Assembly: GCA_917880885.1 (NCBI GenBank) | Contig: OU862921.1 | Location: 558,001-622,000, forward strand | DNA from: Limnephilus marmoratus | Lineage: Eukaryota; Arthropoda; Insecta; Trichoptera; Limnephilidae | DNA: 64,000 bases | Direction: 5' to 3' | Part shown: positions 42,925 through 55,800 of the stretch, in pieces | Position numbering within the stretch: the stretch's first letter is position 1 | Layout of the letters: every line of letters starts with the position of its first letter | Position numbers and translations under genes: made by a program | The notes under the pieces: model-generated | What the model was told of the DNA's origin: nothing | The model's database searches: none | The model's input: the letters and a program-made list of their open reading frames with translations, nothing else

Positions 42925-43168
42925 TGTTATCTTACTAATATTATAAATGTGAAAGTTTGTATGGATGCATGTGTGTTTGTTACTCTTTCACGCAAACACT
43001 ACTGAATGGAAACTTCACAATAATATAACTCATACATCAGAATAACAAATAGGCTATAATTTATGTTGCTAACTAGGAAGGGGACGCGGGAGGGGAACGG
43101 GGCCACACGGGAAAGGTGATTCAGGGAGAAACAACGTATTTCTTTGAATATGGCGGCAACCAGCTAGT
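42925..43168 (+). repeat. Helitron-like repeat, 5' block plus 3' end
   Basis: Begins TACTAATATTATAAATGTG with GAAAGTTTGTATGGATGCAT and CTCTTTCACGCAAACACTAC, a block widely dispersed in insects. Ends GGCGGCAACCAGCTAGT at about 43168, after a GGGAAAGG...CAGGGAGAAACAA portion shared with the GA-rich family. Confidence 0.55.
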
Positions 43169-43586
43169 ATATTATATTAAGATTACAAAACATGCTTTCA
43201 GATGCCTTGAATTATGGCGGCTCGGACAGAATGGGTTAAGTAGTGACAATAATATTCAACTTCAGTAAAAATAAAGTTTTGAATGTAAATTCCACAGCAG
43301 ACAGGTATATGTATTTGAATTAAACAGAGATGGATTTACATTGAAGATATTGTCAGTATATTCTTAATGTCGCCTAAATAGCAGGATATGAATTTGGCAG
43401 GAGGCTTTATATTGCTATTGCCATATTACATTAGAATTATACAAAATAAAAAAAGCAATCGATTTGCACAAAATATTAAATTTAAATTATTCATTCGTTA
43501 GCAAAAATATCGCCGAGGCAGTATCATAAATTAATTGACAATAATATTTGATAAAAAGTGTAGATAAAACAGATATGAAATGGAAC

Positions 43587-43802
43587 TCAGGTCACCACGG
43601 CTCCTTCTATTAGAAGTGACAGTCCCTTGATGTCGGCGCCTGCGTAGTCAACGTGTGTTCTCGTATCGCGCACGGTCTGTGTTAAAGCTGCAGTCAGGAA
43701 TGCGCTGTGTGCCGGTCTTTCTCCGTAGCGCTCGTACTTGTCCAGGGATTCTTGCAGTTTCAGCATCAGACTGTCATAGTTTTTGCGCACGACCTCCAAT
43801 AT
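43587..43802 (-). CDS. ARMH3: ARMH3 last coding exon
   Basis: Phase 0 entry: acceptor CATTACCAG|ATA, then [40 protein letters not shown] and the C-terminus ending EGAVVT with stop at 43587-43589. The first half is highly conserved in the family, the second half is not. Confidence 0.92.
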   Translation of the reverse strand: MLEVVRKNYDSLMLKLQESLDKYERYGERPAHSAFLTAALTQTVRDTRTHVDYAGADIKGLSLLIEGAVVT

Positions 43803-46800
43803 CTGGTAATGAAATGTTCAAATAAATACACTATAAGGGAATATATATATAAGGGAAAGAACACGGAAGGGAAAGCTTTGCTCAGTAAAAAAGGTTTGTA
43901 TCAAAGGGTTTAATCTTCTTTAAAAATAAAAAAGGTTGTTGTTTGGTATTATTTACATTCAAACCTATTAGTTCTGTGGAGGTACTTATCAATAACTTTA
44001 GGTTCTTGATAACAAACTGGTTTATTATGAGTTTACGAATTTATAATAATTATGCTACAAGTCACACGACCTGTCTGCACTAGTGGCTAATTGAATCTGG
44101 ACGGTAGGCTGAACCAGTCTTGACGGCCACCGCCTACTCGGGTACCCCTGTCAGCCATCGATAGAAGCACTTTCCTTACTGGCATCTGTCGGCATCACTT
44201 AGAAGCTCTTCTAATACATTATAATTGTCACAGGTCGGCATCACAAGCAGCAGACGGATCGTATCAAATGTATTTTAGAATTCTTTCTTTAATTAGTCAT
44301 ACAAGGGCGTCCATTGATCCGCACCAGACGGACCACAAGCATCGGACCATCGATAATGGCAATGCAAAGTCTTGGAAGGCCAACTATTCCTATGCGTGTA
44401 GATGATGTTATACGGATCGCCGATCCAGTGGACGAACACATGCACTCGCCCACCATTCGCATTTGGCTCGCACACACAGTACATCTGCTCGCTAAGAAAA
44501 TCCCAATGCTAATGTGGAAAATCTGCTTGCAAATGACCGTTGCATCGGCAATTCGAATACAGGGGACGTACTTTCATGCAATAAGCCTAATAAAGCTGTT
44601 AGATGCATACCTGTCATCGCTTACCTTTATTAGGAATTGACATCATTTAATTTATTGAAAATTAAATTCTTAATGATGTACTAATACAAAATTGGTAATA
44701 TTTTGAGAGACCGAGAAGACTTCTGTATTTATATAAAGTTATATGTTTGATGTATATATAGAAACAAAAGCGGAGAGCCGCTGTGCATAGACTTGCAGTA
44801 GTATGGGTGAACGACATTGAAGACACTTTTGTGCATGCAGATTTCTTACTAATAGTGGTAGTGGCCTATCTCCCTTTCTACTATCTATGGTATTGACAGA
44901 CTACAGTGGGTACCTACTTATATTGCTATATTGCACAGTAATGAATGTACAAATTGTACAGTGCACTGTCAAAAATAGTTATTAGAAATGTTCATAGCGA
45001 ATTTTTAATGAAATTCATTGTGTGTATGTAATATCTGACCTGATCTTCATTAGGTGTGGACAAACTCTGGCTGGCCAGCCAGCTCTCAATCTTTGGTGTG
45101 AAGTGGTTGATAATAGCGCGGATGTTGATCAAGCAGTTGGCTAATTTTAGAGCCTTTTCTTTGTATTCGCTGTCACTCGTCGAGTAGCGGAGAGCTTAAA
45201 TTAGAAACATTTTACATATTATGAGTACAAAAATAATTATAAGGAAAAAAATTCTACCAAAACCGTTCTTTTAATTTTTGACATCTCGCATCGGTGTATT
45301 TTGGTACTATTTCTTACAGAAAGCTCCTCAACTTATCGTCCTCATTTCAAAAACTGTGAGAAGGCTGTAAGTTCACACGGACGCGATTAGACCTGTCAAA
45401 AATTTACACCTCTTACAACTTCTGTAACTTGCTATAAATTACAATAAGAGACTTACAGTGTCGTTTACTTTGGTAATTTTGTCATAAGCTATTTGCGGAA
45501 AAAACTTACATATGAATCCTATAATTTCAATACCCGCTATAACCGATTTTTTGACAAAATAATGTGAGTATGACATCCTGTTCACATTTTTGTGAGGAAC
45601 AAGAGAACCTAAAATTGAAATTCAAAACCTCCCTTATCATGACCAAAAACCATGTTAAAACTGCGAGTGAGAAATAAAATCCGCTATATCATTCAAGAAG
45701 TTACTATAAAAACCCACTATATCGGAATTCAACCAATCACAAGCAGTTATTTTGCCAAGATGGCGGGTGTAGAAACACGCCCCTCAGGACAGTTAAGTTT
45801 CAAAAACCTCTATATTCCATATAACTCACGAAACAAATATCAAAATTCATACAAATTACTTAAATATTTCTAGACATACATTGAAAAATCACTTTTCGAA
45901 TGCATATTCTCCAATATTCATTAGATAAATAAATAAAAAATGCAATTTTTTATTTACGCTAGAGATGTGACAGTTTTTTGCTTTTTTCTCCGAATTGAAC
46001 GATTCATATATAAAGGCAGCCATAAACTCAATTTCATAATGGGATATAGAGCTTTTAAATATTCATTTAATTGTCAAAATAAGAAAATACAATGAAATTT
46101 TCAATAAGAAATAGTGTTGAATTATGCTGGGCAGTTAAGCGACCTAAACAAAACAAACTAACAAAACAGGGAGAAAATAATAAAACTTAAGACTCACCCA
46201 TTGAATATAAGTTATCAAAAACTTGGTGCATCCTAATCAACTCGTAATACAGCTGATCATAGCTTCCGGGAGTGGGCAGAAATGTATCTCCGTATGTGAT
46301 GAACAGATTGAATATGTTCACCAGCTGCAGACAGAGGTGGAAGATGTCCATCTTTTTGGAGAGATTGGACTCGTTGTTAACCACAAACTTGAGGAGGCAA
46401 ATCATGGCCGACCAGAGCTCCCGCCACTGGTAGTCCAGCCTCACTCGACACCGCTTCTGATAGCAGAGCAGACGGTGAATTACCCCGATGCAGTGAAGGT
46501 ATAATTCCATCGGGAGCCTTTTCATCATGTGAGACATTATGAATTCCACTAAAAGATCTGTAAGTACAAAAAAAATGTAACCTTTACTCTACGTGTCCTT
46601 TGAACAACAAGGTTCTGCTTGAAATAGCAATGCCATCCTATACTGGGCTGTAGCAGAGAGGAGTTCAATATCGCACAGCATTACTAAGTCAGATAGAATC
46701 TTGTTGTTCCAAGGGAATGACTGGTCGTTTCATTGCAATCTATCTCACCACGCGGTACATTTCGACATAATGTATGTGCTGTAGTAAAACTTAACCGTTT

Positions 46801-49800
46801 TAGTGCTATGCTTAATTTTCAATCTATCTATTTATGTAAATAAAAATGGATCGCCGAAATGTATGTATAACTTCCGAACGACTGCACCAAGTTAGATAAG
46901 TCTTTTTTTGTGTTCGTTATTGTCAGGACAAGGTTTGTATAAAATTACTGGTGAGTGCTCGCGTTATGAAATTTGTATAAAAAAATTGCAATAGGTGGCA
47001 CGCGAGCTGTTTGAAAACTGAATGTACTGGGAATGAATGTATGGAATGCGGGAGGGGAACTCGGATAGGGAGTTCGCGGGACGGGGAAGGGGGGGAGTGG
47101 AATGAGGAGAGGGAAGGTGGAGGAGATGGAACGGGAACGCGAGAGGGGAAGGGGACACAGGAAAGGAAAGGGAGGCAGAAGGGGAACGGGATGAATGGGA
47201 AAGGACACGCAGGGAGAAACAATTTCTTTATTAAATGGCATAGCAACGCATGCCAGGTAGCAGCTAGTATACATATTTATATTATTTAAATAAAAATGAA
47301 TAGCCGAAATGTATGTACGCGCATAACTTCCGAACGACTGCACCAAATTAGGTAATTCTTTTTTTTTGTGTTCATTATTGTCAGAACAAGGTTTTGTATA
47401 CAAGAAAATCTATATATACTGGTGAGCTCTGGCATTATAAAATTTGTATAAAAAAATTGCAATAGGTGGCACGTAAGCTGTTCGAAAACTGAATGTACCG
47501 GGACTGAATGTATGGATGGACGGGTGAGGGGGGAGGGGAACCCGTGAGGGGAATTCGGGTAGGGGGGGGAAACCGTGAGGGGGGTTCGCGTGATGGGGGA
47601 AGCCGGCGAGGGAAATGGGGAGAAGGAAGGTGGAGCGGGAACGTGAGAGGGGAAGGGGTCGCGGGAGAGGAAGGGGAGGCAGAAGGGGAACGGGACGAAT
47701 GGGAAAGGACACGCAGGGAGAAACAATTTCTTTATTAAGTAGCATAGCAACGCATGCTGGGAACCAGCTAGTATATAGATTTTAAAAAAGCATGGTGTTA
47801 AAAAAATAATTTGGACAAATATCAATCAATTTCAACTATTCTTTCTGCAATTATACTAGTAAATGATGTTATTTTATGCTTCTAATAAAAAAAACTACAC
47901 ATTTACAACTTCAAAAGATATTAAAAAATATAAAAATGTAAGATTATGTCACTTCACAACTGTGTTTACCCGTGCGAAGTCCATATAATCAGTTTTTACA
48001 GCGAGGACATGTGAGGTTGGAACTGATGCATTGCAATGTGCAATAATGTCACTTCCGTCATCACTGCCTCCGTTTATCGGAACAAAGGTCTTGTCGTCCG
48101 TAGTGTCGCTGTTATTTGATAGATCCCGATCGTCAACAATAGATCTAACTTCCGACATGGTGAAAAATATTAAAGTAGTTATCAAGTGTATTAATTTAGT
48201 TATCAAGACACGCGCCAACTGCAAGCTGAAATTGAACACGCGCTCTCCCGAGGACCGTAAACGCTCGCTGAATATTGCAGCGAGTTTTCACTGGGCAGCA
48301 CTATAACGGTTAATGGATCACATGAGTTACATCCATTTGCAGAGATACTGCTGATGGATCAGGTAAGTGACAGCCGCATAGATCTGGTTAATTAATACAA
48401 AGTGGTAGAAAAGTCTACATCATATTTAACTACCACAACATAAACATGAGACTTTTACCAATTTTAGTGTCATCTTTATGCAAGGATCTAATTTGGATAA
48501 TGGACTAGTACTCGTACAGTCCAAAGTTCAAGCTGCCAAAGTTGGGTTTTTGAGAGTACGTAGTGTCAGGAGTTACAAAATGGGATCAAGCGAGAATATC
48601 GACGAACCGAGATTTACTTAGAATCTAATCTCTGCTACCCTTCATTGAAAATCATCCATTGAGTTGGCTTGGACGTACGTGTACTCAGAATGCCAACTTC
48701 CGCGTAAAATGGAAGACAATTACAGAAGGAAGACATCCATTTTGCCGCCACTTAAGTTAGCAAAGGCAAATCTGTGGAGACTGGACATGCAATTAACGCA
48801 GTTCACTGAGGAAGCACAGGACAGGGATGCCTGGAGGCGACTTGCCGAAGTAATGGGTCCGAATAGCACAAGATAGGAGAAGATGATGATGATCTTTATG
48901 AAAACCACCTAAAGGGTAGTTTACAGTAAATTAGTCAACTGAACCAAATAAAGGTTTGGCTATCGATGATTTATGTATGTATTATTTTGGTAATAAAATG
49001 TAATCAAACCTATTAATGTTGCTGCAAGAGTTTGGGAAGGAGCTTCTTTGTCTAACGTGACTTTCCGATGCCTCATTGGTAACCTATGTAATTGTACCTG
49101 AAAGTATAAAATACAAGTATAAAATTAGTTAACCCGTCAGGCTAATTTGTCCACTTTTCGGAACAACTCATGAAGGTCTCATAGAAATCGTTCTCCCCCT
49201 TATACTATCATAATAGTGAAAAATACGATACAAACAGTGTTAGAAAGAGAAAACACCACGTTTTATATTCAAATTTAAAAATTAACCACAAAAGAAGTAA
49301 AATGTACATCTTTATAAAACCAAAGTTTCAGATCGCAATTTGAAAAAAATTTTGAAACATTAGGAATTTTTTATTTTATTTTTACTCCAAACGACAAAAA
49401 AGTGAGATGACATGACAATAACGTCAATAATAATTTGTTGAATAAAATATGTATGTGTTTTATTTTTTTCATTTTCAGTAATTTTAATTAGAAAAACGAA
49501 AGGTGAGCAATTTTTAAAACTTTTTTTATTTTTGCATGCAAAATTTTCATATTTTTTTAAATTATATGTTTATTAATTTGAATTACAAAATTTGAAAGCA
49601 TATTTTATCAACTTTCAAAAACAGTTTCAATTCAGAAATATTCCATTTATTTGGATTTTTAACCCCCGACGCAAGGGACAGTGTTATAAGTTTGACTTTC
49701 TGTGTATCTGTCTGTGTTTCTGCCTCTGTGTCTGTCTGCGGCATCGTATCTCCTAAACGAATGGACCGATTATAATGTTTTTTGTTGAAAAAAAAACTGT

Positions 49801-52800
49801 GACATAGGAGCGCTGTGATATCGGCAGTCGAAGTTAGCGTAACAAGGGCTGATACGGGCGCGTGTGAGGCATGGCTTTTGCCGTATCAACTGTTGTTACG
49901 ATCGCGTGGAAAAAGTTAATTTAATTTAAATGTGCAAATTTCAGAATTATATGGAAGATTGGAGTCGAGTTCAGACTTAGAAGAGATGAAATGTTGAATG
50001 GAGGGGAGGCAATTTTAGATAACGCTTGATAGAAGAGAGGATATTTATTTAGAGAGGGACAACCAAAAAATATGTGATCTAAAGTTCCCACATCTAGACC
50101 ACAGAACGTACAATCTGGGGAGTCAAGTACGTGAATTTTAAAAAGATGAGAAGGAACGGAACAATGTCCATTCGAATAAGTAAGAAAATTTCTTTTTCGG
50201 AAAAATGGGGGAATTTTTGAAACAACGGTTTTGATGGGATAGTCCTTTGGATTGACTAGCAATGTTCCAATACTATGTCCAAATATTGCGGGATCTTATA
50301 TTGTAAAGCGGAAATATTTTGACCCTCTGACAAATTATGGCATTACTAGGGGTTAAATAATTAACCTATTCCTTGTAAAGAGTAAAGCGCTTATTAATCT
50401 TTGGATTTCATAGTTCAGCCCATTCTTAAAATGTACCAATCTGAAGATTCTAGTAGCGGGGTGAAACCAGTTCAATCTCAAATACATAAGTAGAGCAAAG
50501 TTAAAAAGTTTTAAAATTGTAATTATACATACCTACTGCTATCACAACATTCATGTGGAGTAGTTTTATTCTGATAAAATGTCTACATAATAAATAGTTT
50601 GTATCAACTTACCTTGAAAGTGAGATTACAGTCGTGCATTATGGAATTAGCATATTGGTCTTCTGATATGCAGGTTAGGATGAGAAAACACAGCTTGCAG
50701 TTGTTGATACTGGGATCGCTTTTAGTGTCCTGCATTACTATTGAACTGTAACAAAATATTTGCAATATTTTTAAATAATACAAAAAAATAATAAACGTTT
50801 CAAATATTACATTATTAATACATTTTAGGCGGGCAAAAACAAGGAACCCGTATGAGAAAATGGTACTTGTTTTAAACCGATGCATCATTTATTTTAATGA
50901 TTTTTTTTTATACGTATTACACTCACCACACCCCAAATATAAAAATATTGTTCAAAATTATAGCTTACTTTGTAATGGGACTCCATAAAACGAAGTTAAA
51001 GTCAGTGTTGAGACATTAATATGAAAAAAATTTAAGTATTTTATTACATTACAAATAATTGTAAAAATACAATTTGCACATCTCCAGTGCCGAAGTGTAA
51101 GTTTCCTTTTGATAAAATATTTTTCCACACAAAAGATAAGGAGATAAGAAGTTGGGAGCTTTACAAAGAAATTGGTGTATAGTATTCATATAAAAATATT
51201 TGACAGCAATACCTTTCCAGGCATTCAAGTGAGGCGGGATTGGGTAACCACCCCGGGAACCATTTATTAGATAACCAACATTTATTAGATGCCATAGGTC
51301 ACCCCAAGTGGTTCGCTACGTTTGTTGACTTACCAGGGGTGCCCAGAATCATGGGGTGAGGTTTGTCTAGGTCTTGGCGGCCAATGCGTTTTCCCACCTA
51401 CCGCGTGGTGGGCCGTATCGGGAGAGATTGGTTGAGGAAGTCCTAGCCTTGACCTCTCCAGCCTTTCTCTCTCGATGTTGCACCGCAGTGGAAGGGATGG
51501 ACTCCTAGACACATTGATCCTCAGATTCTACCCACCCCTTATAACTTTTTCCTTGCCAGAATTACTTCTCCTTCCTTCCATAAAAAGACCCTCCACACAG
51601 CATCCCCAAAGATGACATAGGCCCAGAGGCCGAGATTTTTTTTTCCTCAGGGTCTCCTGTGTGGAGCTAAGTTAAATTTTTTTTTAAAAGGCGTAAAAGG
51701 TAGAATTATCCTTCCCACTCGAAGTGTGTTAACCGGTAACGTGCCGGGACCTCGGTTCTGCGGGCCTCATTTGCGCATGCGCAAGAAAATAATTAAAATA
51801 TTTGAAAAATATTGTCGATGAAAAACTTTTGGTCTGCGATTTTGACCCTTATATGTACGAATTTGTATGAAAAACAGTGTCAAAATCGCTTGCGCCATCA
51901 TTACTCTAGGTGGTGTTGAAAGTTTCACTCGACTTGGCACACTGGAATATTTTTAAAACGATTTCTTCTATGAGAATGCGCTGTCAGAATTTGCCGCGAA
52001 ATTAACGGTCGCAATTACTGCATGTATCACAAATAAAACGTCGTAAAACCTATTAATTTACGTAATAAATGCAAATAATGTGGTTTTAGTGGATAGTTTA
52101 TTGTGTTGTGAACGTCTTTCAGTCAATAAAATATACCATAGCTTAAAATTTATCAACAAAACATTCAATTCAAAATTCAAAATGGTGGTTTTTTGGTGTA
52201 ATTCCGCGAATTTCCGCGAAATGTCCCGGCATCTGACCGGTTAATAAAGGGGTGAATTTTGGTGTAAAAGACATGGCGCCATGTGGAACAGCTGTTTCTG
52301 TTAAGACTTCTGTCTGTCAGTACCTAAGTAATTGCTCAGAATATTAATGTGTTATTATTATGGTAACACTTGTGAATGAAATTTTCACATAAAGGTATGT
52401 TAACATTAACACACATCATCACAATTCAGGCAAAAGTCACCAAACCGCAACACAAAAATACATTTTTGAGATATATACTGCAAATTTGAATGTCACATAA
52501 ACTTTAAACTAAGGTTGTAAAGCTTATGTAATGGAAATATTAAAGTTTTATCTACACCCGCGCAATACTAGAAAAAAAATTTAAAACATTGAAGTAAATA
52601 AGATTATTTCTCCAACAATCAAATTCAGTATCATAACAGTTTTAATGTTTTGAATCCGGGATTGTGTTTTTTTTTAATAATAATATTGTCATATGATGTG
52701 AAATTACAGATAAACTCTCTTAAGAAGTTTACCAAGGGATTGAAAAAAAAATGAATGTGTAATAAATTGGGCCATTCATTCTTCAAGGGACCGAAAAAAA

Positions 52801-55800
52801 AATCTTCTTAAGCATAAAAACTTATTAAGAGGGAACTTCTTAAGCGAGTTTCACTTTCACTGTATATTATTAGACTTACCAATATTGGAAAAATGTAACG
52901 AGAAGATTGGTCGGTTGTGCTATGTCTAATTCTAATTGGTCGGTTGCATTTGGTGGAGTCTGTAAATAACCAAGCATAGAAAGATTGAGTACAAAAAAAT
53001 TTCAACATATTTTATTTTTTCTAAATAATGAAGTAAAAAAAGTCCATCACCATTTGGGCATGCAGTTTTTTTTAAATTGAAATGGGTTTTTAGCTAAATA
53101 TCTATGTAATCCCAGTGGTTTAAGCAACAATAAAATAGGATTGACCTGGTTATGTGAGAGAGTATTAACAGGTGAAGGGGGAGCACTGGGCCTGTCGCTC
53201 TGTGTGTGTGCGAGGGTGGTCATGAAATTCCTGTTGAGATGGGCCGCCTCATACAGAGCCAACAATACTGCATTATTTGCCCTAAAATAAACAATAAAAA
53301 ATAATTACTGTTATGTGCTTGTGCGCAGACGGGGCCCTTCGGCAATATAAAATTTTATCTGCAATGCCTGTACATCCATGTCAAAACATACTTTCTTTTC
53401 TTGGGATTTTTTACCTAAAAAAAATCATCTCATCCTGAATCAATGTTTCAAATATTACTTAACCCTTTCCACTCCAAGCCTTTTTTATTTTTATTCCACC
53501 AGCTCCACGCTAAAATTGTCTTTTTTTAAGTTTTAGTTTTTTTTTGTAAATAAAATTGAAATTATAAAATAATTGAAAAAATTTAAGTGGCGTAGTCCAA
53601 AATAATGATTCGTTTTCATTATTTATATTTTGGGCTTTTGGCCTTTACGACACATCTCGCTTTATTTTTTGGACATGACGGGATCGAGGATTATTACACA
53701 ATCAAGCTATAGAAAATATAAATCAGAAATAATCCATTCAACGAGTATTTGCATAAAAACAAACACGATAATGCGCAGTTGATAAGATGTTGACGACAGC
53801 ATGGTGCGATAATTACTAGGGTACTTTTGTAACATTGATACCTGCAGTGAGGCGTAGCACTAAACAAAATTCAACCATCCAACTTCCATTGACCTTCAAA
53901 ACTTTCATCCCTCGACCGTAGTACTAAAATATTGTGCGATTCTAGAATGTGTCTTTCAAGAGTGATTCAAAAATTTTAGTCAAAAAAAAAAATCTCCTAT
54001 CCTAAAATTGTCCGCAAAAAGAAGTATTACACCATGTTGAGTGTCACTCGAAATTGGAGCTGGTGGAACAAAATCAATGCTGAATGACACTCGACATTGG
54101 AGTGCAAAAGGTTAAGCATACTAAAATATATTTTGTTGACTTTGTAGCAGGTAGCTACCGGTTGCGTCCTAAGTAATGTTACGTTACGGAATTGATTCCC
54201 GTGCGAGCTAATAGCGAATTGACCCCTTGCACAGGCCCTCCGCCCCCCTCTCCCCGCACCGCGCGGCGCCGGTAGCCAAGCGCCGAGCGGCTCCCAGGAT
54301 TCATTCTGGGATTCATAACTTCACTATATACGCGTAGAGAGTTGATAGAACGATAGCATTTTAGTTAGCCAAATAACCATGTGTTCAGTGCCGAGGCTGG
54401 CTTGTGTATAATCCTGTTCACCTTTAAATGAATAAACCCTTTTACGTGCATAACAACTGTGTTCTGATTGAGGAAGGAGACCTGGAGATTTTGAGGAAAG
54501 GAAGGGAAGTAGGAATTTACAAGCGAACCACAAACACTCGCCCTGGGTTTAAGAGGAACCTTGCTTGTGCCGGCTCTGAGCTAGTTCCGCTGGTCTGTTT
54601 ATTGCATGTCCTTTCCAGGTTTTGGGTTTGGCGTTGGCCGCAAGTAGCGCCAGTGCTAGCAGTAATAACAACAACGCATTTTTGGTTCCCGAGGTTGACA
54701 CATCTGAGTTCCAGAGTTCGCTAGTTCAAGTTTTATCCGCAAGCGTCAGTTGTGTGGAGGAACCGTGCTGACAGGTGGGTTCGCGACCAGCGCTCGTGGT
54801 TTGGTGGGAATTCGACTTATCTTTAATCACGTGTAAGGCAAATGAATATTATTGTTATTATCTTAGTTTAATAGGTTCACTGATTGTAAAATATGTCAGG
54901 TTGTTTTTCCCTGGCTGGCGCCCGATTAAATTAAATTCTCCATGGCCTTGACGGCACGGATTTCTTACGTTAGCAATTCAAATCCTTTATCTCTATCAGG
55001 TCTTTACCTGACATGCCCTGTAGATTAACTGTCCTGCTCTACCAATTTCATTCAAATTGCAATCAATAAATGTCCTTGATCTATTTCAGACTTATTGTTT
55101 TATTTGATTAATATTGTGCCACAATCCCTCCTTGCCGCGTGGGCGGTAGGTAGTCGATCATGTCTTATCAGTAATAATGTTACAAAATGGCGTCCCAACT
55201 GCTTCGGGAATCTAGAGATAAAGGGTTTTTATGATTGCTTACTAGATTTGTGCCGTTTGGGTTATGGTGAATTTATCATATATAATTTTTTTTGATATTC
55301 ATTTGCCTGATGCGTGTGTGGTTTCTCGAATTGCTGCGGCGCGGGTCGCGATCTCCTCATGTCGGCCGGGTTTTAATTTAGCTTGTAGTTTTATGCAGTT
55401 TTGAATCTCCCCAACTCATTAGCGTGGAAGCGCTCTTAAAATTTTTACTTTTATTTTATTCGATTTTGCATGGCGAGTGCATGTCGCAAATTGGTGTGGA
55501 TTGGTGTTGTCGCATGTGACTAATAATTTTTTTTTCTTACCTTGCTATAAGTTAGATGGATTATGCTATTATAACAAGAAGCAAAGCTGAGGCACTGTTC
55601 ACAATGGCGAAACAAGGGGAATCGCCGTCTACTTCCGTTCCGGTTTCTCTTCCTTCTTCTTCACCAGCCGTTCCGGTGCACAAATGGAACATCACGTATG
55701 ATGGGTCGACGAGTGTTCGTGACTTCATTGAAAGGATCGAGGAACTTGCTCAAGCAAGAAATGTATGTACCTCTTCACTTTTTTCGTCAGCTGTGGAGTT

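Noticed and set aside
44289..44640. Frames on both strands of about 62-108 codons in an ARMH3 intron
   Set aside because: Mutual shadows without motifs, splice support or known repeats.
46600..46760. Unassigned - strand stretch with splice-like edges in an ARMH3 intron ([20 protein letters not shown])
   Set aside because: Neighbouring ARMH3 exons already join in phase, and the frame has stops on both sides. It may be a repeat remnant, but I could not place it.
46923..47825. Several long overlapping frames rich in proline, serine and arginine/glycine on both strands
   Set aside because: They run through the GA/TC-rich tract of the Helitron-like repeat, where stops are rare by composition; repeat copies break the frames at will.
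48313..48361. Small + strand exon beginning ATGGATCACATG and ending before GTAAGT
   Set aside because: In frame it reaches TGA before the donor, so it is not a coding first exon; kept only as a hint for a divergent promoter.
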